NCBI RefSeq assembly: GCF_030546695.1
Contig: NZ_JAUOTP010000002.1
Span: 558,001 to 622,000 of the forward strand
DNA: 64,000 nt
Source of the DNA: Sphingomonas natans
GTDB taxonomy: Bacteria; Pseudomonadota; Alphaproteobacteria; Sphingomonadales; Sphingomonadaceae
Reading direction: 5' to 3'
Shown here: positions 33,868-41,872 of the stretch, in pieces
Position numbering within the stretch: the first letter of the stretch is position 1
How the letters are laid out: each line of letters starts with the position of its first letter
Notes under the pieces: model-generated
Told to the model about the DNA's origin: nothing
The model's input: the letters and a program-made list of their open reading frames with translations, nothing else
The model's database searches: none
Position numbers and translations under genes: made by a program

Positions 33868-34820
33868 AGCCTTTCAGCTATGAGCGTGCCACCTCCCCCG
33901 CCGATGCGGTGACGCGCGCCGCCGCCAAGCCCGGAGCCCGGTTCATCGCCGGCGGCACCAATTTGCTCGATCTCATGAAGCTCGAAATCTCGACGCCTGC
34001 GCATCTGGTGGACGTCAACGGGATCGGCTTGGACACAATCGAGAAGACGGCCGATGGCGGGCTGCGCGTTGGTGCGCTCGTCCGCAACACCGATCTCGCC
34101 AGCCACGCCGCGGTGACGAAGGGCTATCCTCTGCTCTCGAAGGCGATCGTCGCGGGCGCCTCGGGCCAGCTGCGCAACAAGGCGACGACCGCTGGCAATC
34201 TGATGCAGCGGACGCGGTGCCCATATTTTTACGACAAGAATCTGCCGTGCAACAAGCGCGATCCGGGCACAGGCTGTGCGGCGGCCGGCGGCTATAGCCG
34301 CGGCCATTCGGTGATCGGCGTCAGCGGCAATTGCGTGTGCGCCTATCCCAGCGACATGACGGTCGCGCTGCATGCGCTGGACGCGACGGTGGAGATCATG
34401 CAGCTCGATCGCACGACCCGGACGTTGCCGGTGCGCGACTTCCATCTTCTGCCGGGCGACGACCTACCGGTAGGGGAATTCGCATTGAAGCCCGGCGAGC
34501 TGATCACGGCGGTGGTCTTGCCGAAGCCGGTAGGGGGCAAGCAACTCTATCACAAAGTCCGCGATCGCGCCTCCTACGCGTTCGCGCTCGTCTCCGTCGC
34601 GGCGATCATCCAACCGGACGGTACGGGTCACGTGGCGTTCGGCGGCGTCGCTCCGAAGCCGTGGCGCAGTGATGCGGCGGACGCCGCGCTGCCGCGGGGG
34701 GCCAAGGCCGTCACCGACACGCTCTTCGCAGACGCAACCCCGACAGACCAGAACCAGTTTAAGCTGACGCTTGCCACCCGTACGCTCGGCGCTGTGCTGA
34801 TCGACGCCAAAGCGAGCTGA
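33864..34820 (+). CDS. FAD-binding subunit of aldehyde oxidase (PaoB-like, with extra Fe-S cysteines)
   Basis: Medium subunit passing electrons from the 2Fe-2S clusters to the acceptor. It has 318 residues from GTG 33864. FAD-binding blocks: [16 protein letters not shown] and [22 protein letters not shown] cysteine-rich insert ([21 protein letters not shown] and a later [10 protein letters not shown]) matches the loop that in E. coli PaoB holds an additional 4Fe-4S cluster. This supports the periplasmic PaoABC type over cytosolic xanthine dehydrogenase. The dedicated XdhC/PaoD-type maturation chaperone is not in the window. Confidence 0.93.
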   Translation: MKPFSYERATSPADAVTRAAAKPGARFIAGGTNLLDLMKLEISTPAHLVDVNGIGLDTIEKTADGGLRVGALVRNTDLASHAAVTKGYPLLSKAIVAGASGQLRNKATTAGNLMQRTRCPYFYDKNLPCNKRDPGTGCAAAGGYSRGHSVIGVSGNCVCAYPSDMTVALHALDATVEIMQLDRTTRTLPVRDFHLLPGDDLPVGEFALKPGELITAVVLPKPVGGKQLYHKVRDRASYAFALVSVAAIIQPDGTGHVAFGGVAPKPWRSDAADAALPRGAKAVTDTLFADATPTDQNQFKLTLATRTLGAVLIDAKAS

Positions 34821-34923
34821 GGCACGCGGCCGAGCCAGCGAAGGCCATCGCTCGGGGCCGTCGCCTGACACCCCATATCTCCCCGGCGCGGCAGCTCTTC
34901 GCGCGCATAACATGGTGATATCG

Positions 34924-36660
34924 ATGGATTATGTTGCCCCGTCGGCGGAGCAGATTCTGGCTCTGCATGTCAGCGCCGGTATCGAGGAGCTCGCCGCGCA
35001 CCAACGCTTCGCCGCCGCGGATGCGGAACTGGTCGGGGCGATCGTCGAGGGAATAGGTGCCTTCGCCGCGGGCGAGTGGGCGCCACTCAACCGCGTCGGC
35101 GATACCGAGGGCGCCGTCGCCCGCGGGGGCGAGGTCTCGCTTCCGGCAGGGTTCCGCGAGGCCTATGCCGCTTATGTCGAGCAGGGCTGGAACGCGATCG
35201 CCGGGCCGACCGCCTTCGGCGGCCAGGGCCTGCCCTTTGCGCTGGCCTGCTGCGTGCTCGAAAATTTGGGTGCCGCCAACATGGCATTCACCCTCCTCCC
35301 GATGCTCACCGTCGGCGCGATCGAGGCGCTCGACCACCACGGCAGCGACGCGCAGAAGGCACTCTATCTGGAGAAGCTCGTCAGCGGCGCGTGGTCGGGT
35401 ACGATGAACCTGACCGAGCCGCAGGCCGGCAGCGATGTCGGCGCGCTACGCGCCACGGCGACCCCGATCACCGAAGGGCCGCACGCTGGAAAGCACCGGA
35501 TCAAGGCCACCAAGATCTTCATCACCTGGGGCGAGCACGATCTGGCCGAGAACATCATCCATCTCGTGCTGGCGCGCACGCCGGGCGCTCCTGCGGGATC
35601 ACGCGGTGTCAGCCTGTTTGTCGTACCGAAATATCATGTCGAGGCCGATGGGAGCCTGGGCGCGCGCAACGATGTCCGCGTGGTCAGCATCGAGCACAAG
35701 CTGGGCATCCACGCCTCGCCCACTTGCGTGATGAGTTTCGGCGACGACGATGATTGCATCGGCGAGCTGGTCGGGCCCGAGCATGGCGGCCTGCGGGCGA
35801 TGTTCACGATGATGAATTCGGCGCGGATCAACATTGGTTCGCAGGGCGTGCAGATCGCGCAGGCGGCTCTGCAGCAGGCGATGGCTTATGCCCGCGATCG
35901 CGTCCAATCGGTACGCGCGGGCGCCGCCGATCGCACGCCCGTGGCCATCATCGAGCATCCGGACGTGCGGCGGATGCTGCTTCGGATGCGCGGGCTGACC
36001 GAGGGCGCACGAGCGCTGCTTTATTATACGGCTGGCCAAGTCGATCGCGGCAGTCTGGGCCAGGCCGGCGCCGCGGCGCGCGCCGATCTGCTCGTCCCGA
36101 TCCTGAAGGCGTGGGCGACGGACATCGGCTGCGAAGTCGCCAGCCTCGGCATCCAGATCCACGGCGGGATCGGCTATGTCGAGGAAACCGGCGCCGCCCA
36201 ATATTATCGCGATGCCCGGATCGCCCCGATCTACGAAGGCACCAACGGCATTCAGGCGGCCGATCTCGTCACCCGCAAGCTGGCGATGGAGGGCGGTGCG
36301 GTGCTCGCGGCGCTGATGGCGCAAATCGGCGCCGATTGCGCCGAAGAAGCCAATCTTGCCGCATTGGCCAGCGAATGTGCTGCCATCGGCGTCTGGATGC
36401 GCACCGAGGGCAGCCTCGACGATCGCTTGGCCGGCAGCGTGCCGTTCCTGACGATGTGCGCCGTGGCGGTGGCGGGGTGGCAGCTGCTGCTTCAGTCGCG
36501 TGCCGTGCGCGGAGCGCAGGGATCGATCGCGCAGACCAAGCCGATCGTCGCGCGCTGGTTCCTCGATCATCTGGTGCCGGAGGCGATGGGGCACGCCGCG
36601 GCCGCGCGGGGCGGCTATGCGCTCCTGGCGGGGCTCAACGCCGAGCTGCTGGCATCCTGA
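34924..36660 (+). CDS. Acyl-CoA dehydrogenase (DmdC/AcdA-like long form)
   Basis: FAD enzyme introducing an alpha-beta double bond into an acyl-CoA. The ATG at 34924 (MDYVAPSAEQILAL) has GGTGAT 4 bp upstream and fits the family start; ATG 34912 would add four residues. About 578 residues, longer than ordinary acyl-CoA dehydrogenases and typical of the 3-methylmercaptopropionyl-CoA dehydrogenase-like group, which has an extra C-terminal domain. Motifs: NLTEPQAGSDVGALRATATP, KIFITWGEHD, IQIHGGIGYVEETGAAQYYRDARI, and the base Glu in IAPIYEGTNGIQAADLV. It follows the oxidase genes on the same strand. Natural substrate unknown. Confidence 0.92.
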   Translation: MDYVAPSAEQILALHVSAGIEELAAHQRFAAADAELVGAIVEGIGAFAAGEWAPLNRVGDTEGAVARGGEVSLPAGFREAYAAYVEQGWNAIAGPTAFGGQGLPFALACCVLENLGAANMAFTLLPMLTVGAIEALDHHGSDAQKALYLEKLVSGAWSGTMNLTEPQAGSDVGALRATATPITEGPHAGKHRIKATKIFITWGEHDLAENIIHLVLARTPGAPAGSRGVSLFVVPKYHVEADGSLGARNDVRVVSIEHKLGIHASPTCVMSFGDDDDCIGELVGPEHGGLRAMFTMMNSARINIGSQGVQIAQAALQQAMAYARDRVQSVRAGAADRTPVAIIEHPDVRRMLLRMRGLTEGARALLYYTAGQVDRGSLGQAGAAARADLLVPILKAWATDIGCEVASLGIQIHGGIGYVEETGAAQYYRDARIAPIYEGTNGIQAADLVTRKLAMEGGAVLAALMAQIGADCAEEANLAALASECAAIGVWMRTEGSLDDRLAGSVPFLTMCAVAVAGWQLLLQSRAVRGAQGSIAQTKPIVARWFLDHLVPEAMGHAAAARGGYALLAGLNAELLAS

Positions 36661-36734
36661 CCGAGATAGCCGCGATACGAGGGTGGAGGCGCCGGAATGA
36701 TCCGCCGCCGCCCCGAGGTGCTTTGTTCCGACTA

Positions 36735-37112
36735 TCAGGAATGCGCGGCAAGGAAGGCGATGATCGCCTGCCGCTGCGCGGCATCTGGCACGCTCATCGG
36801 CATGCGGACGCCCGGGATCATCTTGGATGGACCGGCCAGATACTGATCCAGTTTCTGCTTGTCCCACGTGATCCCGGAGCCCTTCAACGCGGGCGAATAG
36901 GCATAAGCCGACGAACCGGCCTTGGCGCCGACGATGCCTGCGAGGTTCGGGCCCATCATACCCTTCGCCCCCGGCGCGATCGTGTGACAGGCCTGACAGC
37001 GTTGCTTGAACAATTGCTCACCCGTCGGGGCGGTCTGTGCCGAAGCGATCGATGCGGCCATGCAGGAAAGGCCAAGAACAACGACGGTCTTCGTGACGTG
37101 CAGACGGATCAT
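36735..37112 (-). CDS. Class I cytochrome c, periplasmic
   Basis: Soluble electron carrier. The 125 residues begin with a signal peptide (TKTVVVLGLSCMAASIASAQ), then heme attachment CQACHT, the axial-ligand stretch GPNLAGIVG, and a late Met in GVRMPMSVPD. The ribosome site AAAGGAG lies 6 bp before the ATG. It lies between the acyl-CoA dehydrogenase and MaoC-type genes. It could accept electrons from the periplasmic PQQ or molybdenum oxidases in the window; that link is inference. Confidence 0.93.
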   Translation of the reverse strand: MIRLHVTKTVVVLGLSCMAASIASAQTAPTGEQLFKQRCQACHTIAPGAKGMMGPNLAGIVGAKAGSSAYAYSPALKGSGITWDKQKLDQYLAGPSKMIPGVRMPMSVPDAAQRQAIIAFLAAHS

Positions 37113-37213
37113 GAAAGGCTCCTTTCGAGCGTCGGAGAACGCGCGACGGTGGGCAGAGAGAGATAGAGCGGGGATGGCGGCGATCCACGATCGATCGCCG
37201 CCATTTAACGCGG

Positions 37214-38359
37214 TCAGCGCTTGGGCAGCCTAACGATCGCCGTGCCAGGCATGCAATTGTCGCCGCGCTGATTCATCGCCCATGTCTTGATCTTGACGAC
37301 GTGATTGCCTTCATCGTCAATCTCCTTCGCCTCGATCCGGCCGCCCAGACGGACGACGTCGGAAAGATAGACGTGCGCGCGATACTGGGACGTGGCCTGC
37401 TTGATCTCGCCGTCGTCGCCCATCCAGTTGGTCAGCGAGTGAAGCTGCCAGCAGGTGCGCTGGATACCCACGTCATAGGCGGCCTGCGCGCCCTGCAGGC
37501 TGGCGGCATAATCATTGTAGTGCACAGAATAGACCGGCTCCAGGGCATGCGTCTTCGGATCGCGGAATGCCCATTTCGGATGCTTGCGGTAGCGCTGCAG
37601 CGAGATGCGGTGCGCGGCGATGCGCGGGATCGGCGCGGCCCCCGCCGAGACGAACGCTATCTCGTCGGTCAGGCCGATCGGCCCCTTGGTGACGAGATCG
37701 AGTTCGTCGCCGACATTCACGTCATCCCAATAACGTGGCGTCGCGCCGCGCGGCACTTCGGCGAGCATATCGTTCTCGATCTGCTCGATCTGCTCATCGG
37801 TCCAGGGATGCGGCAGCTCGATCTTGCGCGATTCACGGCGCGCCTGCATCTCGGTCCGCTCGAAGCGCATCCGCGAGCAGATGAACCGGGCGATCAGTTC
37901 GCCGTCCTGGTTCCAATATTCCTGCCGGATATAGTCCTTGATCCGGCGGCCGGCGAAGTTGCTCTCGCTGGGACCGTCGAAGCCGTCGAAATAGACGCGC
38001 GGCGTGATCTTGTCGCCTTCGCGGATCGGGCGGAAGAAATCAATGATCGTCTCGGCGTGGAAGCCGCCGAGGCCGGGCCAGCCGAACTGGACCGAGGCCA
38101 TGCAGGCGAAGATGAAGCTCGGCGGCGCGATCAGGCCGCCATGCACGGTTGTCGCGCCATAGGCTGGATCGGTCCAGAGCGGGTTATCATCGCCGATACC
38201 CTCGCACATGCGCAGGATCGCGATCCGCGTCGCATATTCGTTGTTGATGCAGGAATCGGTCCGCAACTCGGTTCCGATCAGACCGCGCATCCTGTCGAGG
38301 AGCTCATCCGTGAACTGGCCGGTCGCGAGCTCTTTCGTAATCACCGCATTCTCAGCCAC
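37214..38359 (-). CDS. MaoC-type double-hotdog dehydratase (FAS1-like dehydratase domain)
   Basis: Probable enoyl-CoA hydratase acting on a bulky or unusual acyl-CoA. It has 381 residues from GTG 38359, with GGAG 6 bp before. The N-terminal FAS1-like hotdog (EYATRIAILRMCEGIGDDNPLWTDPAYG, TTVHGGLIAPPSF) and C-terminal MaoC hotdog (DVNVGDELDLVTKGPIGLTDEIAFVSA ... HYNDYAASLQGAQAAYDVG) show a fused pair. Such proteins often sit with CoA transferases and acyl-CoA dehydrogenases, as here. The promoter region holds a striking inverted repeat 18 bp upstream. Confidence 0.85.
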   Translation of the reverse strand: MAENAVITKELATGQFTDELLDRMRGLIGTELRTDSCINNEYATRIAILRMCEGIGDDNPLWTDPAYGATTVHGGLIAPPSFIFACMASVQFGWPGLGGFHAETIIDFFRPIREGDKITPRVYFDGFDGPSESNFAGRRIKDYIRQEYWNQDGELIARFICSRMRFERTEMQARRESRKIELPHPWTDEQIEQIENDMLAEVPRGATPRYWDDVNVGDELDLVTKGPIGLTDEIAFVSAGAAPIPRIAAHRISLQRYRKHPKWAFRDPKTHALEPVYSVHYNDYAASLQGAQAAYDVGIQRTCWQLHSLTNWMGDDGEIKQATSQYRAHVYLSDVVRLGGRIEAKEIDDEGNHVVKIKTWAMNQRGDNCMPGTAIVRLPKR

Positions 38360-38376
38360 ATCACACTCCGTGTTTC

Positions 38377-38402
38377 TATATACGAATAGCTACTCGTATA
38401 TA
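38377..38402. promoter_or_regulatory. Operator-like inverted repeat before the MaoC-type gene
   Basis: TATATACGA (38377-38385) and TCGTATATA (38394-38402) are exact inverted copies with an 8-bp spacer that itself holds TAGCTA. The block begins 18 bp before the GTG start, so it probably overlaps the promoter. It is related to the TCCGTATATACGGA palindrome at 41542. Confidence 0.65.
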
Positions 38403-38584
38403 CGCATGCGTTATAGTGTGGTCGCGTTTTGTCAAGGTGATGCGGCCGGTGCCGCCGTGCGTCGGTCCAATTCGAAGCGGATCGATACGCGATCGGATCG
38501 GAGATATATTTCCGCTGGCGCGCTGACCGGGCGCGGGCGGGCGTACCCACCAGCGCCCGTCTGGCACGCTCACGCAGGACCCGG

Positions 38585-41512
38585 TCAGAGGCGGAAGCGC
38601 AGTCCGGCGCGAAACGTGCGGCCCTCCACATCGTAGAGTAACGCGTTTGCACCGCTGAGCAGCGCATTGCTGCTGACGCGCGGGCTGCCCGGCGGCGTAT
38701 TCAGGATGTTGCGCACGTTGACGAACGTCGTCGCACGGACGCGGCCGACATTGATGTCGTAGCTCAACGACGCATCCGCATACACACGGCCGGGCAGCCG
38801 GTTCTGGCTATAGGTCGGGTGCGCGGTCGTGCTCGTCGGACAGCCGGATGTGCAGGTGATCGCCGTGTCGTTGATGGTCCCGCTCGGGAAGGCGCGCAAC
38901 GTGATCGAGCCCATGATCGGATCGGTACGGTAGGACGCGGTGGCGGTCGCCCGCCAGTGCGGCGGATTACCCGCGCCATTCTCGCCGACATTGTCCGTCG
39001 GGACCGAGAGGCGTGTGTTAACATATTGCTTCAGATAGATGGTGGCGTTGCCGTGGAAGGACAGCGTACCGGGAGCGCCCGAGAAGGGGGCGGCCAACGG
39101 TATGCTGTAACTCGCCTCGAAATCGATGCCGCGCGACTGCTGGACGGCGAAGTTGATGCTTTGCGAGATGACCTGGGTGAGGATCCCATTTTCGCGCACG
39201 ATATTGCTGCACAGCTGCGGGGCCGTGCCATCGAAGCACAGCAACAAGGTCTGTGCGACCGTGATCGAGGAGATCGCATCGCGAATCTTGATGTCCCAGA
39301 TATCGGCCGAGAAGCTGAAGCCGCGCAGGAATGACGGTTGCAGGACGATGCCGGCAGCGGTGTTGGTCGCGATCTCCGGCTTCAGGTCGGGATTGCCGAT
39401 CGACGTCTGATTGAATGCAAGCGAGGTATTCGTGAAGGGATCGAAGGCCGTCCCACGCGTACTGACCGGCGGCGAGAAGGTTTCGATCAGGTTCGGGGCT
39501 CGAATGTCGCGCGATCGCGTCGCGCGCAGCTTGATGTCGGAAATGGGCGAATAGACCACGCCCAGTTTCCACGTCGCGACAGTGCCCGCGCGACTATATT
39601 TCGTGTAGCGCACCGCACCGTTCAGATCGAGGCTGTCGGCCCAGGGCTGGTTCTTGAAGATCGGGATCACCGTCTCGAGCGCGGCCTCCGAAACCTTGGT
39701 CTGGCCCTGGATTCGACCGTAATTGGAGATGATGTGATCGTTGATCAGCGATCCCGCATCCACCGTCGAATTGGCGCTGTTGCGGCGATGCTCGGCGCTG
39801 ATCGCGATCGAGACCGGGCCAGCCGGAAGCGAGAAAGGCTCGCCCGAGATCGAGGCCGAATAGACGTCCTGTTCGACGGTGAGATCCTGCCGGCTGGGTG
39901 TGCCGATGTAATCATAGGCTGCACCGCCGATCTGGTTCACGCCTGTGCCCATCGCATTCCAGGGCGCGCACCCGTTGGTTGGGTTGGTCAAAGTCGATCG
40001 GCAGACGATCGCGCCGCTGACGGGATCGCGCACGGCATCCACCGCGAGCGTATAATTAGCGCGGGAGATGTTGCGCGGATTGACCAGCAGTGCCTTGGTC
40101 TGGCCGTCCTGCGCATAGACATCCCACGACCAGCTGGTGCCGAGCAGGTTGACCTCGCCGGTCGTTCCGATCTCCAGGATACGTCCGGTGCGCTTGGTGC
40201 GCTGCTGGATCCTTCCCGAATCGCCGTTGAGCGTGCCGACGCGGATCGTCGTGAGGCCGTTCGCCAGCATCTGCGCGCGCACGTTGGCGGGCAGGAACGG
40301 ATTGTCGATGCGGATCAGTGGCCCGTTGGTATTGAGCAGGAAGCCAGGGACGAGATCGGCGAAGGTGGTCGTCCGGTTCCACGAAGCCTGGGCATAGACG
40401 TTGACGTGATCGGCGATGTCGAACGCGGCACGGCCGAACAGAGAATTGCGGGTCTCTTCCGGCGCGATCGAGCCGCCCCGCCGGGCATCGTTGCGCGCCC
40501 AATCGCCGCCGCGCATGTAGGCGTCACCGACGATGTCGCCATAGGCCTGCTGATAGGTGGCGCCGCCCTCTCCGAAGGCGGTGCCGCGAAGTGGGCCCGA
40601 GACGATCACGCCGCCGGGGCTGGCATTGGTATAACCGACACTTTTCAGGATCAGGAATTGCGGCTGGCCGTTGGTCGGCGTGTAAGCCGGGTTGACGAAA
40701 TTCTGGCCGCCGTCCTTGGTCCACTTGCGCTTGCTGTTGCCCTGGATCCCGCGATCGTCCGCGCGTTCGCCGGAGAGCAGGATATGACCACGGCCATCGG
40801 CAAAGCCCGTGCCGCCGGTCAGCGAGACGCGATAATTCTCGCCGTCGCCATAGGTGGTCACACCACCGGACACCTCGCCTTTCAGCCCGGAATATTTCTT
40901 GTCCATGATGAAATTGACGACGCCCGCAACCGCATCGGACCCGTACACCGCCGACGCGCCGCCCGTGACGATATCGACGGTAGTGATCAGCTGTTGCGGG
41001 ATCAGGTTCACGTCGATGTCGCCCGCCGGATGAGCGGGCGTCACGCGGTGGCCGTCGAACAAGACGAGCGTGCGATTCGCGCCGAGACCGCGCAAATTCA
41101 CCGAATTGATGCCGGTCGTCGCGACCGCCCCCGCCGCCAGCGAGGAGCGGCTGTTACTGCTGCCGACGAAGGCCGGCAGCGTCGTCACGAACTGGGCGAT
41201 GTTCGAATTGGCGCTGGTCGCAAGCCGCTCCGCGCCGATCACCGTAGTTGGGCTGGGCGCCTGATAGCCTTCGCGGGCAATCCGCGTGCCGGTGACGACG
41301 ATATCGGATACCGCCTCATGCTCTGACGGCGCGACCTCCGCAGCCGGGGCCGCCGTTCGCGGAGGAGCCGGCGTTGCCGAGATTGGCACCTGTGCCGCTG
41401 CCGGCGCCATGATGAGGGGCAGCGCTACACACGCCACGGTCGCACATAATCCTGCCTTTAGGGTCCGCTTGCCGGTCCCGCCGAAAGCAGTCGCGCGGAA
41501 TTCCTCCGTCAT
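38585..41512 (-). CDS. TonB-dependent receptor, large type (copy 1)
   Basis: Outer-membrane importer of 975 residues from ATG 41512, chosen because GAGGGGG lies 6 bp before it; the frame stays open upstream but without receptor sequence. A signal region (LKAGLCATVACVALPLIMAPAAAQ) precedes an Ala/Pro-rich linker, the TonB-box/plug start DIVVTGTRIAREGYQAP, plug hallmarks NLRGLGANRTLVLFDGHRV and DIVTGGASAVYGSDAVAGVV, and a barrel ending AGLRFRL. It is closely related to the receptor at 49742-52687. A perfect palindrome lies 30 bp upstream. Presumed to import the substrate of the surrounding catabolic genes; the ligand is not predictable. Confidence 0.93.
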   Translation of the reverse strand: MTEEFRATAFGGTGKRTLKAGLCATVACVALPLIMAPAAAQVPISATPAPPRTAAPAAEVAPSEHEAVSDIVVTGTRIAREGYQAPSPTTVIGAERLATSANSNIAQFVTTLPAFVGSSNSRSSLAAGAVATTGINSVNLRGLGANRTLVLFDGHRVTPAHPAGDIDVNLIPQQLITTVDIVTGGASAVYGSDAVAGVVNFIMDKKYSGLKGEVSGGVTTYGDGENYRVSLTGGTGFADGRGHILLSGERADDRGIQGNSKRKWTKDGGQNFVNPAYTPTNGQPQFLILKSVGYTNASPGGVIVSGPLRGTAFGEGGATYQQAYGDIVGDAYMRGGDWARNDARRGGSIAPEETRNSLFGRAAFDIADHVNVYAQASWNRTTTFADLVPGFLLNTNGPLIRIDNPFLPANVRAQMLANGLTTIRVGTLNGDSGRIQQRTKRTGRILEIGTTGEVNLLGTSWSWDVYAQDGQTKALLVNPRNISRANYTLAVDAVRDPVSGAIVCRSTLTNPTNGCAPWNAMGTGVNQIGGAAYDYIGTPSRQDLTVEQDVYSASISGEPFSLPAGPVSIAISAEHRRNSANSTVDAGSLINDHIISNYGRIQGQTKVSEAALETVIPIFKNQPWADSLDLNGAVRYTKYSRAGTVATWKLGVVYSPISDIKLRATRSRDIRAPNLIETFSPPVSTRGTAFDPFTNTSLAFNQTSIGNPDLKPEIATNTAAGIVLQPSFLRGFSFSADIWDIKIRDAISSITVAQTLLLCFDGTAPQLCSNIVRENGILTQVISQSINFAVQQSRGIDFEASYSIPLAAPFSGAPGTLSFHGNATIYLKQYVNTRLSVPTDNVGENGAGNPPHWRATATASYRTDPIMGSITLRAFPSGTINDTAITCTSGCPTSTTAHPTYSQNRLPGRVYADASLSYDINVGRVRATTFVNVRNILNTPPGSPRVSSNALLSGANALLYDVEGRTFRAGLRFRL

Positions 41513-41872
41513 ATCCATCCCCCTCGCTGTTCGACTTTTATTCCGTATATACGGATCATCGATTTCTATTGTGAACTTATGAGCTATTCTGCTTATGTCA
41601 ATCGGCGGGTTCGCCAACCGAGCTGGACGGCGGAAAGACGGTGCGATCGGCGGCGCTATGGCGGAATATGGTTCCGGAGCCGCTGACTGCGCGGCCGCAC
41701 AGGGAGGGCGTGATGCCGCAGACAGCCGGACGGCCGGATAAGCGAGGCGGGCGGGGTTTGGCGCATCCTGTGCCGTTTTCCGCTGATCGCGATACTCTGC
41801 GTGGCAAGGCTGCCGATCCGGCCATGAAGACGACCGCCCGCCTTGCCGATATTCTCCACGGAGGTTCGACCC
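41513..41872. promoter_or_regulatory. Divergent control region, TonB receptor / molybdenum hydroxylase copy 2
   Basis: A 360-bp gene-free stretch between divergent genes. The receptor side carries the perfect palindrome at 41542-41555 and an AT-rich segment (41556-41600). The hydroxylase side carries only its GGAGG ribosome site. No gene is convincing. Confidence 0.5.
41542..41555. promoter_or_regulatory. Palindromic operator TCCGTATATACGGA
   Basis: A perfect 14-bp palindrome 30 bp before the TonB receptor start. It is the best example of a motif also seen as TCCGCATATGCGGA (46491-46504) and, in half or degenerate form, at 33080, 38377 and 59578. Confidence 0.7.

Noticed and set aside
30794-36660. 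XdhC/PaoD-type maturation factor expected with the aldehyde oxidase
   Set aside because: Looked for and not found in the surrounding genes. The chaperone must be elsewhere in the genome if the enzyme is active.
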